From NCBI GenBank assembly GCA_022749755.1, contig CM040441.1:17609475-17673474 (forward strand): DNA of 64,000 nt. The letters run 5' to 3'. The notes beneath the pieces are model-generated. The model was not told the DNA's origin, did no database searches, and was given only the letters and a program-made list of their open reading frames with translations. The translations under genes were made by a program, and so were the position numbers. This document shows positions 24,895 through 38,210 of this stretch, piece after piece. The stretch is from Azadirachta indica (taxonomy: Eukaryota > Streptophyta > Magnoliopsida > Sapindales > Meliaceae). The stretch's first letter is position 1, and each line of letters opens with the position of its first letter.

Positions 24895-26480
24895 ACAAGA
24901 AATCAAAAAGATTATCTACCATAATCAATGAAATATATATTGAATCTTACAATTATGTGTTTTTATATTATTGTCAAATTTATCTTTGATTTCCATTTAT
25001 AAATACTGGGTTACAATATTATTTGAAAATCAATAAAAAATATCGGTTCTCTCTATATTTAAAATTTTTTCAATTGGTTCATTCAATCTTTTGCTTGTAT
25101 AGTATTTGTCCGTTTGAGGATGAAATTAACCTAGGGTAGTTAGATTCTCTTTCGCTTATCTGATGGATGTATATTAATTTCATTTGGGTGTATATGTATT
25201 CAAGTGCAAGCTCTTACCTCCTAACTTCTCGATCGTTCACATGGTATAAACTGTCGTAGTTTTGTTATTATGTTTGTGCTACGATCTCCCAAGACGCTTG
25301 GAATTATTCTGCAACTCAAAAACCCAGAGGAGGAATATTATACAACAAATGCATGTGAATTAATATGCAATGCAATAAAATTAACATTTTCTCTAAAGTT
25401 AATAATCTTATTACAGTGATTCAGATCAGGTCTTTGCATGTGATGAATCTAAATTTTTATGCAAAAACTCAGAAAAAAAAGACGAATACTTTTCTTTGAA
25501 ATGATCTCTCTCTTTTTCTCTCTCTCTATATGTAAGCTTTTATAATTAATATGTTTTAAATAATTAAGAAATGGGATATAATTATCCTCTATTTCTAAAA
25601 TTCTTGTTATAATATTGGTCATTTAATTGTTTCTAACTAATTAAAATCTTTATAGCTTAGCTTATATATACATCTCGAACCATGTGCAGTTAATGAGTAC
25701 AAAAGACAGCAATCTCAATGTAAGTACAGCTAGAAAAGAACAAATATTGATTAATGGAATTAAGCTTACAAGATTCTTCAATTATATAAAGTTTTTTTAT
25801 CCGCATTTGTTCTCTGGGACAATATATATTATTTTTGAGGAACATGACGCTGCGTCAGAAAATCTACTAAAGGCCAAGGCTAAAGACAAAAGCCAATTCT
25901 TCATATGAGTTAACCATGTATGGATGATTGAATATTGGTCTATATATTCATAATAATATATATGCAAACACAATTAACATACAAAGCAAAAAGGGGCGAG
26001 TAAGAAAAAGAAGAAGAAATCAGTACTGTTTACAGAGATCAAGTGAGCAGTGCTGTAAGCACGTACTGTGTACTTGTAGTCATTGGTTATAGTCTTCTTT
26101 GGGTTCTTTTTGCTGATAAACTCTGAACTACTACTCATATCTTTATTCTGCAAATCAACATTTTTCAAGTTAATTAATTCTTTTCAGGTTATTGTTCAAA
26201 ATCTTAGCCACTACTTCCAAATTGTATTTGTGTGTATCACTGCGTGGATAAGTATAATCTTATATGATCAACTTGAATATCTTATATATAGTGTTTTAAT
26301 TAATTATTTCAATGTGGTTTTGCATCAATAATGCCGGATCCATTGTTAAAATCTCTCTCTCTCTATATATATGTATATGCTTTCATTTTGAATTAATTGC
26401 AAACAGTAGTTAATTTTTAATCACCAGCAAGTACTACCCATTTTAACGATGAAATGAATGCATGCCCATGATCAGGAACA
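24895..26480 (+). other. Upstream region of ankyrin gene A
   Basis: No coding exon is recognised, and open frames here are not conserved in unit 2 (the frame from 25684 is broken there). CATGCCCATGATCAGGAACA just before the start codon is conserved in both units and includes a possible CAG acceptor, so a 5' UTR intron is possible. A CT-rich then TATATATATG stretch lies at about 26350-26378, and the matching stretch in unit 2 is about 42930-42952. Confidence 0.45.
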
Positions 26481-28850
26481 ATGCCGGAAAATGGTGTCAA
26501 CCCATTATTTTCTACAGAAGCATCCAATGTCGACATCGAAAACATTTATTCAACTCATCAACATAGACAACCTTCACTTCATCTACTTTCCAGTAAGTAC
26601 TTAATTTTCTCTCGTACAAAAAAAAAAAAAAAACAAATCGAAGGTTTTAGTTACTTTCACAATATTTATTCAAATTAAGTTATTTTATTTATTAAATTTT
26701 ACAAAGGAAACGAGGCTAGAAGGTACTTCAGAACATGCGTGTCCCTTCAAGAGTCCGCACTAAAAGGTGACGTGGAGAAAGCTTTAACTTTACTTCACTC
26801 AGATGGTGATCTTCAGTTAATGCTGCGTACTGCTATCACAAAGGGACATCAAACTGTTCTCCATATTGCTACTGGAGCAAAACAAACTGGCTTTGTACAG
26901 AGGATGATAAATTTGATGGGACATAATGCAGTTGATAACCTAACGCTGCGGGATGAAAACGGAAACACTGCTTTTTGCTTGGCTGCAGCCGTTGGAAGTT
27001 ATCAAATTGCTCAGAGTATGCTGGATGAAAATCGAAACCTACTGACAACTAGAGGCGGAAATGGAATGCTACCGCTCTACATGGCCGCTCTGTTTGGACA
27101 AAGGGAAATGGCAAATTTTTTATACAATCAAGAAGAAACTAAAGCAGAACTGAACAACCGTGACTATGAAGAAATATTTTTTGTTGCTATCTATAACGGT
27201 TTGTACGGTAAGCATACACAGTAAATAATAGGAAAGTTGAAATTTGTGTGCTTAATAAGTATCCGAGAGTCAATGAACAACTAATTAATTAAAGAAAATT
27301 ATTTTCTTAAATTATTTTTATTAGTAACCCACAACTTGGTAAATTGTTCAGATCTTGCAAAGGAGTTGCTAAATATTGATCCAAGGCTGGCTGTGGCTCG
27401 TTATCATAGGACCAATGAGACGGCAATGCATGTGTTGGCCAAGAAGCCTACCGCATTTGTTTGTAGTCCTGTACTACCGAAGAGGATTATCAACCTGCGT
27501 GAGTTTCTCCAATACTCGATTCTTTTTCTATTTTTATTTGTTACCCCTCCGATGCTCTTGGATGCCTATATTTATATATAATATCGTACACATAATTTCG
27601 TTTTGATCAGTATTGCTCTACATATATAAGTATATATATATATATATATGTATATATACAGCATGGGTACTAGTGGTAGATTTTGCTAAATTATCACTTT
27701 ATTTATTTCTCACTTTTCAGTTACAGGAAGAGTTTTCCATCACGACACCGTGATGTCAAGTACTCCAGCCCTTGAACTAGTCAAATGTATTTGGGAAAAA
27801 ATAATTGAACGACTAGACTTGGATGCTGTTGGAGCATTGTTCACGACACCTTCAAACTTGTTATCAGATGCAGCAAAATTGGGAAATTATATCTTTTTGG
27901 CTGAACTCATTCGCTCTTATCCTGATTTGATTCATGAATTAGATGAAAATGGACGAAGTATATTTCATGTTGCAGTTTTACATCGTCGTATCAGAACATT
28001 CAATCTAATACATGATAAAGGCTTTGATAAGGGGTTGTTAACGAGCTTTATAGATGCAGATAATAACAATATACTGCATCTAGCAGCAAAATATCCTCCT
28101 CCAATTCCTGTCAAAACAGTGTCGGGTGCTGCTCTAGAAATGCAGCAAGAATTATTGTTGTTCAAGGTAAAAAATTTTACATTTTATATATAATGATGTC
28201 ATATATACTGGAATTAATTAATGTTTCATGCATGGTAATAATGATGGTAGGAGGTTGAAAAGACGGTGCAACCGTCTTACAGAGAAATGAAAAATTCAGA
28301 CGGTAAGACACCGCAAGAGTTGTTCACCGAGAAGCATTCAGAGTTGTTGAATAAGTCAGAAAAATGGATGAAGAGCACAGCGACATCATGCATGCTTGTG
28401 GCAACGCTTATTGCTACTGTGGTATTTACAGCAGCATTCAGTGTTCCGGGTGGTAACGATAATGACAAAGGAATACCTATTCATCTTGGAAAGACCATGT
28501 TTCAGGTTTTCGCTGTAGCAGATGCAATCGCATTGTCCTCATCTTCAATCTCGATAGTAATGTTTTTGTTTATACTCGTATCTCGTTATGCAGAGAAAGA
28601 TTTTCTCAGGATATTGCCGCTTCAGTTGATGGTTGGACTCCTAACACTCTTCATATCCGTAATAGGGATGATGGTTGCTTTTATCTCCAGCTTTTTCATA
28701 GCTTATCATGAAAGATTGAATTGGGTTCCTTGGCTTACCACTGGACTTGCATCTTTGGCACCCATTATATTTTGCCTGCTTCAGTGGCCCCTCCTGCGAG
28801 ACGTATTCAAGTCGACATGCAATTCTACAGTTTTACTTGATCCTAATTAA
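26481..28850 (+). CDS. Ankyrin repeat-PGG domain membrane protein, gene A (intact)
   Basis: Five exons, 26481-26592, 26707-27207, 27325-27498, 27721-28166 and 28251-28850, join in frame with GT-AG borders to give 610 residues. Residues ~50-190 hold ankyrin-type repeats (QTVLHIATGAKQ, DENGNTAFCLAAAVG, PLYMAALFG). A second group lies at ~230-400 (ETAMHVLAKKP, ELDENGRSIFHVAVLHR, DADNNNILHLAAKY). Residues ~450-590 form the PGG domain, with ATSCMLVATLIATVVFTAAF followed by SVPGGND (PGG at 477-479) and four predicted membrane helices. This architecture matches the ACD6/ITN1 family, plant membrane proteins in defence and salt/ROS signalling. No frame defect is seen. It is the best candidate for a functional member of the cluster. 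Confidence 0.92.
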
Positions 28851-31351
28851 GTCCTATTGTGTGGGATACTAATTAATTAATTAATTAATTGGTGTCGCTT
28901 AATTTGTTTTTGAGGCTTGGGCTTTTGTCTATGTTTTTCTTTGTTGTTATTGTCAATAAGATATTCTCTCTAAGAGACCATTTTTCTTTTTTGAAAAATT
29001 ACTCATTTGTTGTATTTCGACACGTAATTTTAAGTTAAATGTTTGCTTTAATTTTTATATTTTAATAAAAGTTTTAAGTTTATTTATCTTTGATTTACAT
29101 GAAGATATTCCAACAGTGTTCTATATTTTTACATAATTTAATTACTAAATATTAATATAATTAAATTTTGTACATATTAAATTATTATTAAAAAAATAAA
29201 AGAAGAGAGTTAAGAATATTTTAACATATAAGTTTAATCTAACTCATTGTTTGAATATTCTTGATAATAAAATCTCTTTTAATCTCAAAGACTGAATATA
29301 ATAACCTTATTAATTCTACTAGTTTCAAAAATATCTCTAAAAATCTCTAATTATTAAAAAATAACAATTATATATATACTCATATACAATAATAGTTATT
29401 TAAAAAAATAAATAATAAATCTCTAAATTTGATAAAACATAATATATTTATATAAAATACATTAATTAAATAAATAATATTATTATTTTATAGCACATGG
29501 ATAATATGGATATTATTAATATATTATAAATTTATTCATTTTTCATTTTGATCGGTACTTTATTTTTATTATTTTATTTATATTTTAGATATATGTGTGT
29601 AATTCAAAATTATTCAAATATTGTAAAAGACTTTGACAAATAATTCACAATATTACAAAAGATTTGGATAATATTATTTTTTAAAATCTTTGTAAAGATT
29701 TGGATAAAATAATTTAAAACCTAATATTCAATTTTTTAAAAAAAAATTATAATCTTCTTATTTAGAGTTAAAATTTAAAGGTATTTTAACTTTCTTAGCA
29801 AAAATAGATGGTCAACTAATGGTTTAAAGGATTTGTGTTGGTTTATTCAAAATTTTCATCTATGTATGAGTTTTCCAAATCAAAGGCAAGGTATGTGTTA
29901 ATTCCATATCATAATAATAATAATAATAACAACCCACAAAATTTAAGTGTTATATTTGCCTAGTAAGTTAACAGTTAAAAATTGAAATTAAAAGAAGAGT
30001 AGAATTACTATTTCATTAACGAAGTCATTTTAGTCAATAAACACTTTTCTAACTGTCACATTTGGTCAACTAATTTTTTTTTTTTTTATATAGGATCAGT
30101 ATTGTATGTTGACGAATTTATGAAAGGAGAATTTATCATATTTTTTATATGAATGTTATAGGTCCTTTTTATTTACCAAATGTTGAAAAAAGTTAAACTT
30201 ATTTCATCATAAAAATCTTTTGAGCAAATTGAAGGCTGAAACATTTAGCATTTGCAATTGACACATTTTATCAGAATTTATTGTCTAAGGAATATTTTAC
30301 CATTAGAGGTTGAAAAAGTGAGAGAGAAATAATTTGTGTTGACTTTCCTTGTTTGTGAGTTTTTCATAGTTTTTCCCATTAAATTTCACTTTTTTATTAG
30401 GTAAAAGAATTTATTTTAAGAGTATAAATTTTTTTAAATTTTGGATGTGATTCAGTTGGTACTACAAAGAATTTTAGAGAATTAAAAAGAAAGATTTTTC
30501 TTTTAGTGGAAGAAGTATAAAATTTGTGCTTTTAACAATATAAATTTTTGCGTTTTTACTTTTTAAAAATAGAATTTTTAAATACTCTATTTTATTTTAA
30601 AAAGTTTACGTTATTTCTTTAAAATAGATCGTACATTAAAAACTTATGTATTAAAGTAATTATCTAATTTTTTTTAAAAATGTATTTGATTATATACTTG
30701 GCAATATATATTTTCATGATATACTTTTTCTCTTCCTTTGGCATTTGGATTTCTTTGCTTTCTAACTGAAATATATATATTAGTTATAGATGTACTATGA
30801 TGTTGATTTGATTATCATGTATATAATTGAGAGAACATAATTACCAACCTTCCTGATCATCTTTAACTTTAAAATTAATAATGTGAAAAAATAGAAAACA
30901 CAACCGGTGGAAATTATAAAGAAAAAGAAAAGAATACTAAAAAAAAAAGAGAGAGAGAGAGAGATAAATTAATTAGGTAGGATTTTATTCATAATCAATC
31001 TTCTCATGCACTCACAACCAAATTGATGAAATGACAAACATATATAACTCAAATTAATTAATACAAATATTAATTAATAGAGCATATAGAATTAAGAAAA
31101 TTAAAGACAAACAATCACAAATAATATTGGAAAGCAAACCAAACCAAACCAAATATATCGGAAATTTAGAAGAAATTAAAAACATGCACACGCACACAAA
31201 GTAGTTGAAAATTAAGAAAAAGAAATATCATGCACACCCAGCTTATTAATCCAGATCATAGATAGAAACATTCATATGGGAATATCACGCTGATTATAAT
31301 TATATAGAACGTTAAATTCATTGAAAAATACGAGCGAGGATCTCCCTGCTT
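28851..31351. other. Spacer between gene A and repeat ORF a
   Basis: Starts with the gene A 3' UTR (AATAAG near 28957 as a possible poly(A) signal), then AT-rich sequence collinear with 45242-48079. No gene was recognised. Unit 2 carries an extra MITE in the corresponding interval. Confidence 0.5.
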
Positions 31352-31822
31352 TCACAGATTCTTTGGCAGACGGAAGACCTCCTTAATGACTGTGGCCAGC
31401 AGATGTGCATGGGGATCAGAAGGCTGGCCTGCTTGAGAAGAACCGGTACCTTTTTGAGCCAAGACGTTATCAATATCTTTAGCTATCTGCCTTATGGAAG
31501 TAGCCTTGCCATTCTGTGTATCAGTAAACCTACCTTTCGGAGCCAAGACATCGTAGATAGCTTTAGCCAGCAGCTCTTTATAATCCTGGCCCTTTTTTCG
31601 GATTAGCTTCAGCTGTTCGAGCCAAGACTTGCTTGATAACTTGAGGCACCGGATCAGGATATCGTTGAAAAGTATCAGGATTAGGTTTAGCTTTTCGAGC
31701 ACAGGCTTGCTTAATAGCTTCAGCCAGCAGACTTGTATGATCATCAGGTGGAACATTATTCGAGCTTGTGGAAGTTTGCAATTTTTTCTTCCACAGGAAT
31801 CCTTAATAGCTTTAGGATCCAT
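31352..31822 (-). pseudogene. Repeat ORF a: frame-disturbed copy of the 48080-48565 protein
   Basis: A continuous 156-codon frame exists, but comparison with copy b shows that only its two ends are in the ancestral frame. After MDPKAIKDSCGRKN a T is missing from the T run near 31775-31778, shifting the middle of the frame. A second net indel near 31580-31600 restores it at LLAKAIYDVLAPKGR. The ancestral middle survives in the other frame (31578-31781; LLAEAIKQACARKAK, PVPQVIKQVLAR). The copy is 15 nt shorter than b overall. Either it encodes a chimeric protein with a novel middle or it is decaying. The product family is unknown. Confidence 0.55.
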
Positions 31823-32946
31823 ATGCGTGGTATTTTTTCAGAATCTCAATGGCTTACGTTCTAAGTTGCTCTTAATTCTTATTACACGTACGTATCTGTT
31901 TCTGCAACATCAACTTATAGAAGATGAAGAATCAACAGCCAACGTTTTTTATTGCATGTAACCTCGGACGTGCATTCCACTACGTAGACTTGTAATATTT
32001 TTAATATGCGTCAACTTATTAATTGCTCCATCGGTTTAATTATATAATTTCTTCCATATATGTACATCTGTGTAACATACCAACAATATATACGCTTGAG
32101 AAATTAAACTCATGTAATTAATTAATTACGTAATTAATTAATTTGAAATACCATATATCACTCTATCCTACGCAAATATATTGTCATAAAATGCATTCCC
32201 TGAGCGGCTAATTAAGCTTCTTCGATTTATCAATTAGCAGTAATTAAGAAAATGTATATGTCATGTACGGGAAGGTCATGCAGCAGGTGCATTAATTAAT
32301 TGATTGGTTTCGTTTTCTTTTTTTTTTTTTTAATTTCTTTTAAGAAAAATATATTAGGCATTTGTCCTCCGATTACACAAATATAATGCATTAGTTCCTT
32401 CTCTAGCTTATATATTAATATTTTTCCACTCTTTTCTTTATTATTTATTTATTTATTTTAAATTTTTGCATGCATGTGTATTTTGCCTACAAAACTGTCC
32501 AACAGGTAGTGCAGTGTTCGTGTATATATTAATTAAATCCTTAAAATATATTATATACGAGGATGATTTGCCATTTCATTTGTTCATATGGGGTACCCAG
32601 AAGAATATATTGATTGACCTGTTGCAAACTAACTAACTTTCGATTAATATGAATCAAAATTAATATATATATACGTATATATGCATGATTATATATCCTT
32701 CATAGATTATCATTCCTATTTAGTTTAAATATAATTAATTAAATTTTGGCATATATGCAATGCAAACAGGTAGTGCAGGGTACGTGTATATATAATTAAT
32801 TAAATTCTTAAAATATATTATATACGAGGACGATTTGTCATTTCATTTGTTCATAACTTATGTGGTACTCAGAAGAATATATTGATTGACCGACTGCAAA
32901 CTAATTAACTTTCGAATAACATGATTCATAATTAATATATATATAT
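31823..32946. other. Upstream region of ORF a, with a local tandem duplication
   Basis: Contains the ORF a promoter side (CTTATAGAAGATG on +, equivalent to the TATAAG of copy b). A ~265 bp-spaced duplication starts at GGTAGTGCAG near 32506 and 32771, each copy running to AATTAATATATATATA. Unit 2 has this block only once, near 49216. No gene was recognised. Confidence 0.6.
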
Positions 32947-33702
32947 GGGGAATTTGCACATACCTTCTTTAATGTTGCCAAAACGACAAATAGAGAGAAA
33001 GAATACTGTAATTCACAAAAACACCCTGTTTTTTAGCACCGTTACCCTTTTCTATTAATAGCAAAAGTAATATTGATATAAATCCAGTTAAGTGCAGCAT
33101 ATGTTATAAACTTCATGTTTAGTTATAAACATCGTTTTTAGCTGTTCTCTCTCTTTTTTTTTTTTTTTTTTTCATGTTATAAAATTGTTAAGAATATGGG
33201 GTTGGGTCAAGCTGACACGATGACTTTGATACTAGTTAAGCTTGAAGACGTCATTGTTATTAGTGTTTTTGGAGGTTTGTTCTATGGTGTTGGTGGCTGG
33301 TTATAATGTTGATATATAGTGAATTGACAATATTTTTGGTGATTATTGATATGCAAATATTGTCTATTGTTGCACTTATTTTTCTCAAGAGCTTTTGCAG
33401 CAACTTGTATATTGCCATTATATGTTGGATTGAGAAGCATATGCACTCATTTCAAATGCAATGGTTACATGTGTTTAATTTTTTGTGTGTTTCTAACTTA
33501 AGAAAGGAATGCGAAAATATTTAAGTATTGTAGTTCTTTACTTTATCATACAGTGAGGGCAAAATAGAGTTTTTACCCCAAAAGTTGAACTATTTAATGT
33601 GAAAATGTATCAAATCAAAGGGGAGGTCTCTATGAATTAAGGAATATCTTTTCTCTAACTATGATTTTCACAAACCTCAGGGGAGGTATGTGAAAATACC
33701 CC
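32947..33702. mobile_element. Non-autonomous TIR element, copy 1 (756 bp)
   Basis: The left end GGGGAATTTGCACATACC is the imperfect inverse of the right end GGTATGTGAAAATACCCC (33685-33702). The inverted similarity continues inward for about 80 bp. No transposase is encoded. Copies 34789-35542 and 49672-50421 share both flanks with each other or through the segmental duplication, so only one original insertion is required. Confidence 0.65.
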
Positions 33703-34788
33703 TATATATAAACATTAGTTGGATATATCATGAAGGAATACAGGGAAGCATGGTCCGTTGTTTTAGAGGAAAGCACATTTGTTCTGAACCAAAAAAGATT
33801 TTTTTTAAAATAAAAAATTTTAAAAATCAATTTTATATGTTATTAATTATCTCACCTCCATATATTTTATGGATTAATTTTCATTTCATTCTAATTGACT
33901 GGTTTTTTAAGAACTCACTGATATAAATTATTTAGTACTTAAACAAGGACTTAGATACCTCGGAATAAGTTGTAATTAATTAATTAATTTTAAATTAAAA
34001 AGATTTCTTTTGGATTTTGGTGCTTGGGAGAGGTTATTGATCTACTAATATTAATATTAAAATGTCTAAGCCAGCTAATGAATTTTTTTCTTTTTTTTTT
34101 CTTTTGATGTTTTTCATACATGCTTACATGTTTCTTCAATGTCATTTTAGAAAAACGCAACTCTTTTCACTTCTTAAAATATGTTATAAAATGAGTGATT
34201 TTGTCAAAAGTGATTTTGAAAAGTTTTCATCTAATGTACTAAAATTAATAATTCTCAACGTTTTATGACAACTTTTAATTATTGAATTTTGTTCTTGACT
34301 CAATCGAAATTCTTTAAAGAGAAATAGTAATAAACAGCTTTCTGTATTAGGCATCTATATCACATAAAATTTAAAGTATATGTCTCAATAAATGTGTGAT
34401 CTAAATTAATAATGAAAACTTTTTGTCAAAACAAATACAAGTAATTACTGAAGAGTTATGAAATGAATTTTAAATCTCAAAGCAAAATCACTTTCGACTG
34501 TTAAGCTCTTTACATACTATTTTATTTTATTTTATTTATTGAATAATCAAATTTTAAATAAAATTTATATTTTAATTTACTTATTATGTATATAAAAAAT
34601 TTCATAAATATTTCATCATAAAAGCATCGATCAAAAAATTTCAATAAATAATTATAAAAAAATATAAAACTCTATTTTTGTTTTCAAATATTTTTTATTG
34701 TATTTTTTAATCTGTCATTTCAAAATCTGAGATGACTTGTCTTTCCAAACTTAACACGAACACACATAATTGTATGTATGTATATGAA

Positions 34789-35542
34789 GGAGAATTTGCA
34801 CATACCTCCTTTGAAGTTTGTCAAAACCACACATAGAAAGAAAGAATGACATAATTCATAAAAATCCCCTTTTTTTTTTTAACACCATTACCCTTTTCTA
34901 TTAAGTGCAAAAGTAATATTGACATATGTTCAATTAAGTGCAGCGTATGTTATAAAATTCATCCTTAGTTATAAACATCCGGTCTTAACTTTTTCTTTTT
35001 TTGGTTATATTATAAAATTGCTAAGAAAATGGGGTTGTGTCATGCTGGTAGGATGAGTTTGATACTAATTAAGCTCAAAGATGACATTGTTATTAGTGTT
35101 TAATTTTGGGGGTTTGTCCTATTGTGTTGGTGGCTGGTGATAATGTTGATATATATTGGATTGATAATATTTTTGGTGGTTATTGATATGTAAATATTGT
35201 CTATTGTTACACATATTTTTCTAAAGAGTTCTTACAGCAGCTTGTATATTGCTATTATATGTTGGATTGAGAAGCATATGTACTTGTTTCAAATGCAATG
35301 GTTAAATGTGTTTAATTTTTTTTTTGTGTTTCTAACTTAACAAAAAAGGATGTGATAATATGTCAGTATTGCATTCTTTACTTTATTATATAGTGAGGGC
35401 AAACTACGGGTTTTACCCAAAAAGTTGAACTATTTAATGTGAAAAAGTATTAAATGAGAGGGGAGGTATCTGTAAATTTAGGAATGTCTTCTTTTTAACC
35501 ATAATTTCAACAAACCTCAGGGGAGGTATGTGAAAATACCCC
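34789..35542. mobile_element. Non-autonomous TIR element, copy 2
   Basis: Same structure as 32947-33702, with the left end GGAGAATTTGCACATACC and the right end GGTATGTGAAAATACCCC. Its left flank (GACTTGTCTTTCCAAACTTA) matches the flank of copy 3 in unit 2, so copy 2 is the positional equivalent of copy 3 and copy 1 is the extra one. Confidence 0.65.
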
Positions 35543-36189
35543 TATACATAAACATTAGATGGAAATATCATGAAGGGATATAGGGAAGCATGTTCCGTTG
35601 TTTAAGAGGAAAGCACATTTGTTCTGAACCAAAAAAGAGTTTTTTTTGTTCAAATAAAAAAAAAATTAAAAAAATCAATTTTATATGTTATTAATTATAT
35701 CACCTCCATATATTTTACGGATTGATTTTCATTTCATTCTAATTGACTGTTTTTAAGAACTCACCGACAGAAATTATTTCGTACTTAAACAATGACATAG
35801 ATACCTTGGAATAGGTTTTAATTAATTAATTACTTTTAAATTAAAAAGATTTCTTTTGGATTTGGTGCTTGGGAGAGGATACTCATATATTAATATTAAA
35901 ATGTCTTACCCAAGTAATGAATTTTTTTCTTTTCTTCTTTTGATTTTCTTCATACATGCTTACCTGTTTCTTGGAAGTCATTTTAAAAAAATGCAACTCT
36001 TTTTTACTTTTCAAATTTGTTTGTACAATAAATAATTATAAAAAAATGTAAAACTCTATATATTTTTGTTTTCAAACTTTTTTTTTTTGTATTTTTTAAT
36101 CTATCATTTCAAAATCGAGTGATGTTGTTACCAACCTCTAAAATTCTAATATAATTTTTTTTATTTACCTTATTAAAATATATTTTAAA

Positions 36190-37915
36190 AAAGATAATGT
36201 AATTTATCCCTAATTTTTGAAGAAACAACAAATAACCCTGAATGTTTAGGATGTACTAGATATGCCTGAATTTTGAGAAAAAAAATAAGAAACCCCTAAA
36301 CTTCTCTTCCGTTAGTTTGACATAATATAATACTATTATTTTAGTCCCTACACTTAACTTAAATAACAAATATAAAATATTTTTTTATTATTCAAAATCT
36401 AATCCCATTATTTCTAATATATTAGAGACAAAACTTTTAAAATAAAAAAACGTTTGTCTTAGTTTATTATTTTTAAAATTTTAAAATTAAAAAATTATTT
36501 TTTAAATTAAAATACTAACTATAAATTTGGATAGAAAGTGCTCTTATCCTTCATTACTTTTTTTTTTTTACATTCTTTGTAATTTAGTATATCTTGATCA
36601 TACAAATTTTTAAGCAAAATTTGTATAACATTTTATTCTTTGTAATTAAAATAAACAATATGTTTATTTCTAAATTTTTTTTAAAATAATAAAATAAACA
36701 ATTTTTTTAAGTTTAACATTCTTTAGTCCCTAATCTATTAGGAAAAACAAGGACTGGATTGTTGTAATACGAATAGCATATTATACTTTATTATTTTAAT
36801 TAAGTTTAAGGATAAAATGATAATATTCTAATACGTCGAACTTACGAGGAGTTAAATGTAGGAAGGTATCTTCCTATTTTTTCAAACTTCTCGGTATCTA
36901 ACACACTTTAAAAACCTATGGGGGTATTTACTCTTTCTGTAAAAAATAGGGGGTGTATTATTTATTTTTTTATTTTTTATCGCAAAATAATTATTTAGAT
37001 TTGTTCCAACTTATTGTCACTATTTTAATTTAGATAAGAGAAATTCCTATACATCCCTAACTTGTGAAAAATAATAATCATGTATCTAAATTAAAATGTT
37101 GATAATAAGTTTAAAAAAATTTAAATAATTATTTTGTGTCAAAAAATGGGTTAGGAGCATTTATAAAGTAGTAAAAAGAAAAAGAAAAATTTAAATAAAA
37201 TGAAAAAATAAATTATAATATGTGAATTAAACTTAGTGTTTGTATCAATAGAATGGATATATATATATATATTTATATATATATTAGATACAAATGGACA
37301 CACACACACACATTTATTGACACAATATTAAATTTAATTTTGATTATGTTTATTGTAATAAACATAGCATGTATTTATATTTTCTTTTATTTATATTAAT
37401 TATGTGCTTCATAATTTCTTTCAGAAAATACAATAAAAATAATATAATTTTTAAAAAATATTTGTGAAATAAAATATTATGCATGTTTTATTAAAAAATT
37501 CTTATGATCACAATATACTAAACTATTATCAAAAAAGTTTTAAAAAAAAAAGTGAGTTACAAGTATTTTAGCATATATCTTTGTCCAAATTTAAATTATT
37601 AGCATTTAAAATTAAATAATTATATTTTATTTCTAAAATTTTTAAAATAATAAAATAAAATAATTATTTTTTTAAATTTAGCATTTTAGTCTCTAATATG
37701 TTAGAAATAATGGTACTAAATTATTTATTATGAGAAATTATATCTTATTGTGTTATTTTATTTAAGTTTAGAGATTAAAATGATTATATACTAATAAGTC
37801 AGTGTGCTATTTGCTTATTTTCTTAAAACTAAGAGGTGTCTAACAAGCCCTAAAAAGTTCAAGGAGTGTTAGTTATTTCCCCAAAAGTTAGGAGGTGTAT
37901 CACTATATCTCTTAT
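36190..37915. mobile_element. Nested long inverted-repeat elements, unit 1
   Basis: The left arm near 36195-36300 (TTATCCCTAATTTTTGAAGA) pairs imperfectly with the inverse of both 36860-36965 and 37800-37915 (TGATACACCTCCTAACTTTT on the reverse). Several related arms are therefore nested or adjacent, all non-coding. The same set is present at 51345-53510 in unit 2, where the first internal segment is about 500 bp longer. Boundaries are approximate. Confidence 0.5.
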
Positions 37916-37970
37916 AACATAATATAAGTATATTGTTGTATATTACCTTAACTTTTTAGAAAACATCTAA

Positions 37971-38210
37971 GGGTTGAACCCCTTCTTCCATGCTTTGGAT
38001 TGTATACAATCCCCCGGTAGCTTTGGGTTGTGTTGTGTTTTTTTCTTTAAAAAATATTACCCTAACATTATCATGGGAATTCAAACTCCTTTCTGCCACT
38101 GTGTTTTTTCTTTAAATATTATCCTAACACAATTACAGAGACTCAAACTGCTCTCATAGGAAAATAGAGATAAACACTTTGTCACTAGATTACTAATAGG
38201 TTTTTACTAT
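37971..38210 (-). mobile_element. SINE-like sequence, unit 1
   Basis: On the minus strand an A-box-like TAATCTAGTGACAAAGTG is followed ~35 nt later by a B-box-like GCAGTTTGAGTC. This gives a tRNA-type Pol III head, followed by ~150 bp of body. The positional equivalent is at 53560-53795, so insertion predates the segmental duplication. Confidence 0.35.

Noticed and set aside
25684..25908. 74-codon frame upstream of ankyrin gene A as a possible extra exon
   Set aside because: The matching DNA in unit 2 (from 42315) is broken by indels, and the peptide shows no ankyrin pattern.
33306..34268. Open frames inside and after TIR element copy 1
   Set aside because: Not conserved in copies 2 and 3, with no transposase or other domain.
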